A DNA stretch of 64,000 bases from Macrotis lagotis (lineage: Eukaryota > Chordata > Mammalia > Peramelemorphia > Peramelidae), in the NCBI RefSeq assembly GCF_037893015.1, contig NC_133660.1:286661078-286725077 (forward strand), written 5' to 3'. Shown here in pieces: positions 45,210 to 57,200 of the stretch. Position numbers and translations under genes: made by a program. The notes under the pieces were generated by a model, which was given only the letters and a program-made list of their open reading frames with translations, was not told the DNA's origin and made no database searches. The stretch's first letter is position 1. Each line of letters opens with the position of its first letter.

Positions 45210-48200
45210 ATGGCCCCGCACTCGGCCGCCCGGCCCGCCGCCGCGCCGCGCCTCTTCACCTGGGCCGAGGTGGCGCAGCGCTCGGGCCGCCAGGAGCGCT
45301 GGCTCGTCATCGAGCGCAAGGTCTACGACGTCAGCGCCTTCAGCCGCAGGCACCCGGGCGGCTCGCGGGTGCTGGGCCACTACGCCGGCCAGGACGCCAC
45401 GGTGAGCGCGGGGGCCCGGGGCGGCCGCGGGGAGGGGGCCGGGCCCGCGCTCGGGCCGAGTCCCGCGGTCTCCCGGGAGACGGGGCATGCGCGGCGCGGC
45501 CGGGGGGGTGGGGGGCCGCGGGCCTCGGCCTTTCCGTTAGACGGCGGCGCCCGGCCTCGGGGGCGCTGATTGGTCCTGACGGGTGGTACCACCGCCCCCC
45601 GGCCCGCCTCCGCCGCCGCTCGGCCAATAGGGGGCGGAAGGGATCCCTGACCCTGGGGACCGGGCGTGGGGGGACGAGCCGGGCTCCGCGCGCCGCCCCG
45701 GGGTCCGGACTGGCCGGGCCTGGCCCCCCGCCGCCCCCTGCAGACGGGGAAACTGAGGCAGGCGGGGCCGGGGCCTGCCTTTCCTCGGACGCCCCAGTGC
45801 CATGGGGGGCGCAGCCCGAGCGCTCTGAGCCCCGAGGCCCCGCGGCTGGCCGGATCCCTGCCCAGGCCCCCGCCGAGCTGTCGGGGAGCACGGCAGGCCC
45901 CCATCGCCCCCTGCTTAGATCTCCTCAGAGCCTCCGAGGCCGTGACCGAGGCCGTGACCCACGCCGGCCCGGTGTCAGGGGCGGCTCGGACGCAGGCTCA
46001 CACACTGCCCGGCCGGGCGGCCCCGGGCGAGGCCCTCCAGCCTGGCCACGCGGTCCCCATCGCATCCCCGATCCAGTCGGGGAGCGTGCCCCCAGCACCC
46101 CCAGTTCTGTTTTATAAGCTGTCACTCCACCATAGCACCCCCACTCAGAGCCCATCCACCCGCTGGTCACGGCATCGCGTCTTTGAAGGCGAAGGACCCC
46201 AAAAGGAAGATTCTGCTGCTAGTTGAACGCGGGGTGTGTGTTTCTCCAACGTGGTGTCCTCCCCTTCCAGTTTGTGGGCCACGTGAAGTTAGGGTTACCG
46301 TACGGCATCTTTCCTCCTCTTTCTCTTTTTATCCTGCCCCTCCACAAAAGTCTAGATTGCTTTCGAACCTTGCTCCCTCAATCTGCCCCCTTCCTCTTCT
46401 TCCTCCCCCTCGATTTCCTTATTGGATGTTAGGTGTCTAAACTCAGCTGAGTGTGTGTGCCTGTTTCTTTCCTCTGAACCGATTCCGATAAGAGTGAGGT
46501 TCAAGCATCGCTCACCATTCTCCCATTTCCTCCTCTGGAAAGTTCTTTCTTATGTTCCCCTTTTATAGGAGAAAAATTGCCCCTCTCCACCTCTTCCTTC
46601 CTGTTTGGGGGCTTTTGATGGAGATCTTTCCAACCTAATTAAGCCTACTCTTGCCTTTTGTTATCTTATCCACTTCCCAGATAGGATTGTGAGCAGTTTA
46701 TCTTTATGGAGATCTTGTGGTTTTTCTTTCCTGTCTACCTCTATGAATCTCATCTTTGGAATGCTGAATCCTCCATTCAGCTCTTGTCTTTTCATTGGAG
46801 ATGCTTGAAAGTCCTCTATTTCGTTAAATATCTGCTTTTCCCCTTGAAGCATTATATTCAATTTGTGGCCTAGGTTATTCTTGGTTATGATCCTAGCTCC
46901 TTTTCTCCCAGTGATATCATTCCAAGCCCTCCACTCCTTTAATATAGAAGCTGCTCAAACATGTGTGGTTCCATGATATTCAAATTGCTCTTTTCTGACT
47001 CTTTGAAGTATTTTTTTTTTTTTTTTTTTTTTTTTGCCCCTGGAAGCTCTTGAGTTTGGCAATAATATCCTGGGAGCTTTCATTTTGTGATCTCTTTCAA
47101 TCTCTATTTTATCCTATGGAGCTAAGCTAGCAGAAGTTTTCCTTGATGATTTCTTGAAATGTGGTGTCTAGGCACTTTCTTTGCCGGTGGATTTCAGATA
47201 GTTCCCATAATTATTAAATTCTTTTTCCTGTCTCTGTTTTCCAGATCAGTTGTTTGTCCTATTAGCAATTTTACCTCTCCCCCCCCATTATGTTTTATAC
47301 TGTTTCTTGCTGTCTTATAAAATCATTAGTTTTTTCTTCTTTGAATCTAACTTTTTTTCCAGTTTTTGCAAGGCAATGGGGTTAAGTGACTTACCCAAGA
47401 TCACACAGCTAAATAATTATTAAGTGTCTGAGGTCGGATTTAAACTCAGGTCCTCCTGACTCCAGGGCCAGTGCTCTATCCACTGTGCCACCTAGCTGCC
47501 CCTCAAATTTGTTTTTTAAGATGATATTTCAGTATTTTTGGTGCCTCTTTTACCAAGCTGTTTAATTCTCCTTTTATCATTTTTTTTCAACATGATTCAT
47601 TTCTTTTTCTAATTTTCCCTCTTGGCCCTTCCAGGAAATATTATTAGGTATGTGTCCCATTAACTTTGTTTTTTTAGGTGTTTTTCATAGCTGTTTTCAC
47701 AATTTTGTATTCAGACTTTGTAGGTTGGTCTTCCCTACCACCATAGTAGCTTTTGGCTGTCATTCTTTTTTAGTTTGCTCATATGGATCAGAATAACTAG
47801 AGATACTTCCATGTGGTGTGATCCTGGGGAGGGGTCTGTGCTCTAGACTTCCCCCAGTAAGGCCCTGCTCCTCCATAATCCCCAGTCACAAGTACTGGTG
47901 CTCCTTTTAGCTTTGGAATCAGGCCCCCTGCCCTGCTGTGACCAGTCATCAGTGCTTTTCTTTGCCCTGGAATTATGACCCAGGCACTGCATGTGGGCAA
48001 TAGAGTTCCAATTAGTGCCAACCATACCCAGTAGTGGCAGAGGGTCCCCTGTAATCTCTTTCTGACCCTGTTGTCTGATCCCATTTCTACCTTTGGACTG
48101 ACAGCTCTTGAAGTTTAAGGCTGTTGCTGCCCCATGTCTGGGCTCTGGACAGGCTTCCACTCTGGGGTCCCAGACTTCTGCTAACTTCAAGTTTTCTTAC

Positions 48201-51200
48201 ACCAAAAAAAGTCTCACTTTGACTTTTCTTGACTCTTCTGTGCTAACATTTGATTTGTGGTGTTATTTTAAAGTTGTTTGGAGGGAAATGTTGAGAGTTC
48301 AGCCAGGTTGCCTTGACTCCTCTGTCTTGACTTTGGCTGAGTATTTTCTTGAAGCCCCCTCCCCATTCTGGCTGCTCTCCAAAGAAGGTTTTCCTAAAAT
48401 GTGGAGCCCACACACTAGATGGGGCATCTGAAAGTTCTCAGGATGGGCCCCACAAGCAAATCTGGGAGGGTCTGGGTTCCCCCCAATGTAGCAGATGGTC
48501 TCGGTGATTTCCTGGGGCTGGCCGATCCTCTAGGCTCTCTGGCTGGTCTGGTAGTGAGCCTTTCCAAACCAAGTTGATCCTAGGACAAGACATACACACA
48601 CACACACACACACACCCCATACATCCCCCCATACCACACATTCCCACACTTGACGCACACCCCACATTCCTGTATGTATATACATACACACATATATCTA
48701 TATACACCTTACACCCCCCACATACATACACATACCACACAATGAAACACCACCCACCACACCCCCTCATCCCTGAGGTGCTTCCAGAACCTGTGTCCTG
48801 CAGCTCTGGCCCTGGCGGTCCGGTCACTGGCCAAAAGTGCCCTGCAAGCCATCTCTCACTCCCTGTCACTTTTACATTTTGTTTCCATCCAGAGTCACTG
48901 GGGACCACCCTTCCCCTGGACTCCTCATTGATTCTTGGCTTTCCTTGGTTTCCTTTAGGTATATAAAGACTGGCCCCTCAAGGCCACTAGCATTCCTTTT
49001 ATAGCTGAAGACACAGGGCAAGACTCCATCCACAGTTGTTAGTGGCAGGAGCTGTTGGTGGAAGATGCTCCCACCTGCCTGGCCTGTGCTGGCTGCGGTG
49101 GCTGAGTCATAGATGGATAATGATGAGAATAATAATGTTTCTAAGTTCTGCAAAGCCCTTGTGTTATAAGCACTCAGAAGCAAGTAGTGAATGCTAAACT
49201 GTCACACATCCCTCAGGGTCATCCACTCCCAGACATCTGAGACTCCTCATCATTGGGGGTCAGATCATCTTAATTCCCTTTTCTGGGATGACAGAAAGGA
49301 CTTCACAGGGACACCTGCAAGGAAGCCCATAACCACCTTTTATACAGAGGAACCTGAAGGTCTGAGTGGTCAACACTTTTGCTGCCTCTGTCTACCATCT
49401 GCCCCATCCCAGCCCTTCTCCTCATTCTGGCCTCATCTCCTCTTGCGCCTCCCTGTCCCCAGGCTACCCCTCTGTAGGCCAACCTCCTCCAGCTTCCACA
49501 GCGACCCTCTTGGGGTACAGATCTGATCCCAAGTCCTGTTGGCGTATCTCTGCTGCTTCCTTCTGCCTCATAAAAACTTTTCACGTCACTTCTCATTCCA
49601 GTCAGACCAGCCCATTTACTGCCCTCTGCTCACTGACCCATTTAGGACCTTTTATGGAAATCCCCCCCCCCCCCCGCATTGGTCAGTGCTCTCTCCTCCC
49701 AGATTTGCTGAGCTTTTTACACTTTGGGTCTCCTGGTGATGGGGACTTTCTGAGTGTCGCCTCCCACAGAAGGAGGTGAGTGTATTACTGCCTGATTTAA
49801 TTGAATGCTTTTGGAGAAAGCTGGGGTGCTGAGAGGCTGAGACCGGCTCCCTGTTCTCCACCTCAGGATGCAGACCTAGCTCCCCTTCAGAACATCAGTC
49901 CCAGGACCATTGCCCCTTGGATGATTTCACCTGGTCCCAGATTCTTTTTTTAATGTTATTTTATTTTTTCCAATTACACACAAAGATAATTTTCATCACA
50001 CCCTCCTTCTCCCCCTCCCTATGATGAGTGATCTGACACAGGTTGCACATTTATAGTCATGTTTAATATAGTTTCTTATTTGTGAAAGAAGAATTAGAAA
50101 TAAAGGGAAAAATATGAGAAAGAAAAACAGAAAAAAGTTTTTAATATTTATCCTCTGTGTGTGGATGGCATTTTCCAACACAAATCCTTTAGGATCGTCT
50201 TTGATCCTTGTACGGCTGAAATGATCCAAGTCTATCATCATCAATCATCTCACAGTGTTGTTGTTCCTGGTTCTGCTCCCTTTGCTCGGCATCATTCTAA
50301 GTGTCTGAGGTCAGATTTGAACTCAGGTCCTCCTGACTCCAGAGCCGTCTGGCTGCTCTGTGCTTACTTACAGTACTCCATCATATTCACATACCAAAGC
50401 CTGTTCCCCAGTGGATGGGCATCCCCTCAGGTTCTAGTTCTTTGCCACCACAAACAGCTGTGATGAATATTTTTGTACATGTGTTTTTTGTACATGTGGC
50501 CTCTCTGGGATACAGGCCTAGCAGTGGCATTGCTGGGTCAAAGGGGATGCAAGCTCTCTCCCCTTTGGACATGGTTCCAGATCGCTCCCCAGAAAGGTTG
50601 GATCAGCTCGCAACTCCACCAGCAATACATCAGTGCCCTGGTTTCTCCACATCCCTTTCCATATTGACCCTTCTCCTATTCTGTCATATTTGCCTGACCT
50701 TACTCCCTCCTTGGGTCAATGGCAGGTCTTGGAGTTTTATCCCTTAATGGGGAGTCATTGATGTTTGGTGAGCAGAGCTCCCTGACTGGGTGGGGACTGG
50801 GCTTGTCGCTTGCACCAGCCTGTCCCACCTCCTTATTACTTCCAATCAATTGATTTTAATCACCTAGGACTTTTATTCCTCTGCTACCCAAAGAATTTAA
50901 GGTTCCTCCTGTCCCTGGTATTTAAAGTTAGATTTTGACATTTTAGAGAAACTGGAAGAATGTCCCCTCCCTCCCCCCATTCATCTGCCTTGGGTCATGT
51001 CTACCCCGGAAGGGCTGTTTAGGGGTGGGGGCTTCCAAATACCAGTGGGGGGGCAGTATTGCGGAGGCCTGGAAGCCTCAGGATGAAGAGCACAGGCCCT
51101 GGGCCAGCCTGGCCTCATAGTCCCTCTCTTGCTAGGCTGGGTGCTCTCGGCTGAATGTGGGGGTATGCCTATCTATGAGGTGCACATATCTGTCTCCATC

Positions 51201-54200
51201 CCTTTGGGCTGGGTGGAAGCAGAGTTGTCCTTGGAGAGGAGAGTCTGAGGATGGATGACCCCAGGGGAGGGGATCCCCAATGTCCCAGCCATCTCTCCCC
51301 TTTTCCAGGATCCCTTCATGGCCTTCCACATTGACAAAGCCTTGGTCCGGAAGTACATGAATTCCCTGCTGATTGGGGAGCTAGCCCCGGACCAGCCCAG
51401 CTTCGAGCCCAACAAGAACGTGAGTGCCTTGGGAGACCGGCCATGCCCGGGGTCTGGGAGGAGCTTCTCCCCACTCCAGGTGGCTCAAGGAAGGAATGAT
51501 CCTATACATAATGATCCTATATGCTTGGATCCCTCCAGGGTTGGGGAGCTCATGCCTTGACTCCCTGTAGTTCTGTACCTCTAAGATTGTCCCATCCTCC
51601 CCGGAACAACCACATCTTCTCCAGAGCACAGCCTCCCTGTGCCATCAGTTTCTGCCTGGGCTCCGTGCCTCTCCTTCAGGACGCCCCCCTCCCCAGTCCA
51701 GGCCCCTTCTCTGCCCACAATCCAGACCCCACTTGCCCATGGCAGCCCCCGCTGCCCTGCCAGGCACCCCCTTACTACCACACCCACCTCCCCCCCCCCA
51801 CAGAAACAGCTGACAGATGACTTCCGAGAGCTGAGGGCCACGGTGGAGCAGATGGGCCTCCTGAAGGCCAGCCCCATCTTCTTCTCGTTCTACCTGCTGC
51901 AAATCCTGCTCTTTGATGTCGCCGCCTGGCTCACGCTCTGGATCTTTGGGACGTCGCTGGTCCCCTTTCTGGTCAGCGCAGTTCTGCTCGCCACCGTCCA
52001 GGTAACAATGCCCAGGCTTGCTGGGCATCTTGCTCGGCATGGCCCACATAGCCCCTCCACTTCACATCCCTGGGAAAGGCTTTTTCTTCTTGGCAGGATG
52101 TTGGTGTGAACTGTAGAAAGAGACCCCAGACTCAAAAGCCAAGAAGAAGCATATTAGAGCTAGAAGAACCTTAGAACATCGAGGTTCAGGGCTGGGAGGG
52201 GCCTTGGAGCAGGGATGTCAGGGCTGAAGCAAAGTCTCTGGGTGAGAGCCCAGGGAGCCCCACCCTGTGGTCCTAGAATAGGAACACACTGGAAAGAATC
52301 TATGTCTGATACTCTCTGTCCTGGTCAGTGAGTCTTTGGGATTGTGAGGCAGGGTGACCTGTCCAGGGTCACTGCCTGGGAGGCAGGCATTTCAAAGGTG
52401 ACGATTGGTCCCGAGGAGAAGCATTTCATTGCCGCTGCCATCTCTTGTGAGCCTGCCCAGTGAGCCCCTCCCGGCTCCTTGGCTGGCCCCTCCTGTTGTT
52501 CCCCCATTGCTTGCCCTCCCGCTAGCTCCCTGTGGGGTCTGCCCCTGCCTTGGCGCCTGGCTCTTGCCAAGCCCGGCCCGTTCCCACGGGAATCAGTACT
52601 GCTCCCCAGAAAGGAGAGGCTGTTCATTGGATCCTGCATCCTGGTAATGTCAAAGCCGCTGCCTGGGGCTGGAGCCTCCTGACCGGTGGCCCAGCCCCCT
52701 AACGAGTGTGGCCTGAGTTCTTGTATGTTCAGGCCCTGGTACCTCAGGGACCATCAGGCTGAGAAGGGTCCAGAGGGGGCTGTCCTTCAGCCAGGGTCCA
52801 GGCTGGGAGTGTCGTGTGTGAAGAATGGCTGGGGGCCGGGGTGGTGAAGACAAGTCCACTCAGGGGCAACTGGGGGAGAGGAAGTCCCTAAGGTCAGGGT
52901 CAGAGCTGGAGAGGGTCAGGGGTCACCCATGCCAGGAGCTTAGAGATCAGTGAGGACAGACCCCCGATTGTAGGGTGGGGAAACTGAGGCTCAGAGAGGG
53001 GAGCTGGCGCCCTCCTGGTGTGGTCAGCTGACTGTTCTGCCAGCCAGGTGGTCAAGCTGAGGGAGGGACCTTCGTCATGAGGCAGGGGTGCAGTCTGGCT
53101 CTACCCTCTCTTCTAGGCTCAGGCAGGGTGGCTCCAGCATGACTTCGGCCATCTCTCGGTCTGCCCTACATCCACATGGAACCACCTGCTCCACCACTTC
53201 GTGATTGGCCATCTGAAGGTTTGGGAGGGGCGGGGTGTGCATTGGGCCCTGGTTGGGGGACTGGGTACCTGGTGCCTTCCTCCTTGCCTCAGCCCATACC
53301 TCTCCTCTTCAGGGGGCCCCTGCCAGCTGGTGGAACCACATGCACTTCCAGCATCATGCCAAGCCAAACTGTTTCCGGAAGGATCCAGACCTCAACATGC
53401 ATCCCTTGTTCTTTGCCCTGGGGAAGATTCTGTCGGTGGAGGTGAGCCCAGGGCAAGAGGGAAGGGGGTGGGTGAGCCAGCCTCCCCGGGGGCTTCCAGG
53501 CCCTCCCACCCCTGCCCCCACCCCCCTCCCAGTGGCTCATCCTTTACTCTTGGGTGGGACCCCCCAGAGTAGACGAAGCCCTGAGACTCAGGAAGCCCAA
53601 GGGATGATGGGAAGGAGTCTACCCCATCCTGCTTCCCAAGTCTGGCCTTCTGCCCACACCCACCATGTTGATCCATGATGGTGAGTGGGGGCCCAGTGGC
53701 CCGGACTCTGAGAACTGGAACAAAAGCACAAGGGGGGCCTAGGCAGCAGCTCGGGACAATGAGGAGCCTGGGCCTGGAGTCAGGAGGACCCAAATTCAAA
53801 TCCAGCCTTTGATACATCCACTGTGTGATCCTGGGTGGGCGACTGTAAAATTGAGAGAGTGCTCTCCCTGGGGGGTGGGGAGGATCCAGGGATGTGTCTG
53901 GCCCCTACCCTCAGGGAAGCCCAGTCTAGGGAATGAGTGCTAAGAGAGAGACCCAAGAGCTTGGTGGTCCTTGGGGAGAAGCAGGGGCTCAGAGGGCTGG
54001 GGTGGTGGGTGTGAAGGGCCCTGGGTGGCTGGGGGAGTGCCAGCTGTTGCCCATCATATGTTGGGTCTCCCCTGGGCTTGTCATGTTGCTATCTTTGTTT
54101 AAAATTTTTTTTTATTTTTAAGCATTTTATTTGAGTTTTACAATTTCCCCCAAATCTTACTTCCCTCCCCCCACAGAAAGCAATCTGTCAGTCTTTACTT

Positions 54201-57200
54201 TGGTTCCATGTTGTACATTGATCCAAACTGAGTGTGATGAGAGAGAAATCACATCTTTACAATTTTTATATATGCCCCTCACCCAGCTTATGACCAGCCT
54301 CAGTGGGGCTGCACGCAGCTCTGCCCCCATTCAATCTATAAAACAGAATTAGGCTTCTCCCATGGGCCAAGGACACAGTTGGCACTTTGTGTCTGAGGCA
54401 GGGTTAGAACGTGGGCCTTTCTGGCTCCCAAGGCAGGCCCCCCCTTTCCCACCCACCTCTCAACACTTGGTGAGATCATTCATTATCGGGGATCCCTTAG
54501 TGGTGGGGCAGGACCCGGACGAGTTGAGCAGGGAAGGCTCTGGAGGAGGGGAATGGGGTTTGTCTGCAACGGAAGTATGGGCTGACCCAGCTTTCCAGGT
54601 GGAGGACATGACCCAGGCAGGAGGGGCCGTGGGGGTCAAAGATAAGGACCTGAGTCCAAGCCTGGGTCATCAAGGGCGGGAGGCTTGGCTTTGGATGAGG
54701 CCCTTGGCCTTTCTTGGCCACCGTGCCTCCATCTGCAGGATGAAGGATGAGCCCATCTCCAATGTCCGGCTTCTAAAGGTCTTACATGCAGCACTGTTTG
54801 GGGTCTCCAACCCCCCAAGTACCTGGCTCTTCCCGGGGGCCCCAGGGGCCCTCGACACTGACCAGTGGCCATCCAGGGATTGGGACCCCTCGACCTCCTC
54901 CATTACATGTTGGGATAAAAGAGAACTCTGGGGACTGGGGGGGCCATGGTCCAGGGCTGGGCAGCCTCCACTCTGCTCTGTACAGGAAAGAAGCCAGAGG
55001 CATTGTGGGGATGCTCATCAGCTTCCAGGGTCCTTCTGGCTCCCAGTGTCATCACCCACTTGGGAAGGGGCCCAGAAGGTCAGGACTCCTGAGGCCTGAA
55101 TGACCTCCCAGTGACAGGGGCCCCAGGCCTCTGATCTGGGGAAGAGTCCCCTGGGACAGGCAGGATCTGGGAAAGGGGTTCATGGCTGACCTGGGGGGGG
55201 CTCTTTGTGGCATCCCTCTTGATCCCCACCCTCTTATTTCCAGCTCGGGAAGCAAAAGAAGAAATACATGCCTTATAACCACCAGCACAAATACTTCTTC
55301 CTGAGTGAGTGTCTTGTCTGGCTCTTGGGGGTCAGGCAGGGACAGGGGACAGTGCAGCTTCCCTGGCCCAGTGCAGCATCAGGTCCTGTTGGGCCCTGGC
55401 CCCCTTCAAGGACAGGGTCCTGACCAGGTGCTTCTTTTCTCTTTCCCCTGGAGCCTCTGAGGGGACTGGCACAGAGGCCAAGTGGGACACACCTGGCCCC
55501 CCAGGGCTGGTTTCCTGGAGAGATGCCTCACTCTGGACTCTGGCCTAGAGACCCAGAGGCTGAGCCAGAAGCAGCCCTGGAGAGACCAAGCCTGGGGTAT
55601 GGGTGGGGGAGGGTCGCAGGGCCCCAAGACCCTTTGCTTCTGTGTAGATGAACCTCCTTTATAAAGTACAAAGTCTCCTGAGGTCAGAGAAGCCTTAGCT
55701 GAGCTAAGGGGTGGGGTTTGAGACCACCGTTGTTTGGGCCAAGAGCAGCAGGTGAAGAAGAATTGCAGGCAAATCTTGGGGTGCCCTGCCTGGGAAAGCT
55801 CTGAGGAGGGGAGCTGGGTCCTGGAGGATGCCCCAGGGCAGGGCGGCTGCTCCCTGATACTGCTCCAGGGCCTGGCCAGGGGCTGGGGGGCTGCTCCAGA
55901 TGGCTCAGCCATCTCATCTCCCACCTGGTTCCCCCCCTTCCTTTCAAGTAACAATGACTGAACAGTCTGAACTCACTCCAGTGGCACCATTTTGCTTCCC
56001 CTTTAAGAACCTTGGGGATGGTGGTCTCACTCCCAAAGCAAAGAGCAGGCAGAAGGTGGCGCCATGAGGGCCCGGCAGAGGAGAGAGGGTCCTGGCTGCT
56101 TGCTCCCGGGGTTGGCTTCCTTATTTTTGAGTCGACAATCATTGTTACTTATTTGGGTTGTTGAATGTTATTTTTTGGAGCTATGTTTCAACATTTATTT
56201 TTTGATAAGATTTTGAGTCCCCACCCCACCCCCCAAATGAGTATCCGGTAGTGGTTCCAGAACCTTGTGCTTTCCATGCAGCCCCTTGGGCTGGGGCCTC
56301 TGGATCCAGAAATGGTGGTGGTGGTGCCAGTAGACACTGGCCTGGGTGAGGCAGGGCAGTTGGGACCCGCAGGCCTTGCTGGAGGAAGTCTTGCTCTGGC
56401 CCTTGCTAGCTCTGTGACCACAGGGCCCCATCCTTGGAGCCTCGGTTTTCCCCATTTATAAAATGAGAGGATCTGGAATGGGCAGCAGTCGGGCCCCTTG
56501 GGGGCCACTCACCCTCTTGTCTTTGCAGTTGGGCCCCCAGCCTTGCTGCCCCTTTACTTCCAGTGGTACATCTTCTACTTTGTGGTGCAGCGCAAGAAGT
56601 GGGTGGTGAGTGTCCAGGGTCCAGTATTCCCCCCAGTCCCATTGTTCCAAGAGCTCTGAGCTTGGGGGAGGGGAGGGACTTCAGGGAGGCTGTTGGGGTC
56701 TGCCCCCCAGCCGGCGGCCAAGAAGCAAGGAGCCGAGACCTTCGGGTCTCTCAATTGTGGCTCCTCTCGGACAGAAGCACCTGGGGCAGGATTCTTGGAT
56801 GGGGGGGCGCGGGGGGGGGAGGATGAAAGCTCGGAGACAGGCAGGGAGGCAGGGTGGTCTCTGGGTGGCCTGGCCCCTGGTTGCCCACCCTACCCCCAAC
56901 CCCTGGCTCTACCTCTTTAGGACTTGGCCTGGATGCTCACCTTCTACCTGAGAATCTCCTTCACCTACATCCCCCTGCTGGGCCTCAAAAGCTTCCTGGT
57001 GCTCTTCTTCATCGTCAGGTGGGGGCTGTGGTGGGAGGAGGGGGAGGCAGTGCCCCCCAGGACTCGGGTGTTGGGGGAGGAGGGGCCCTGCTCATTCTAG
57101 GCCACTGTGCTGTCCAGGTTCCTTGAGAGCAACTGGTTCGTGTGGGTGACCCAGATGAACCACATCCCCATGCACATCGACCATGACCATAACGAAGACT

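Larger units (their letters stand above)
44450..46110. promoter_or_regulatory. FADS1: CpG island over FADS1 promoter, exon 1 and early intron 1
   Basis: Base composition shifts sharply from ordinary sequence to dense CpG near 44450-44550 and returns near 46100. The island covers the presumed promoter, exon 1 and the first 700 bp of intron 1. It is the only CpG island in the window. No TATA box was seen. The long open frames on both strands inside it come from GC bias. Confidence 0.9.

Noticed and set aside
44487-46226. Several long open frames (up to 473 codons) on both strands around FADS1 exon 1
   Set aside because: They lie in the CpG island, are rich in Pro/Arg/Gly/Ala and overlap each other in all frames; GC bias removes stops. 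Only the frame starting at 45210 is FADS1 exon 1.
54362-55099. 245-codon plus-strand frame in FADS1 intron 5
   Set aside because: It lies wholly in the intron, shows no domain, and the matching part of the upstream fossil does not preserve it.
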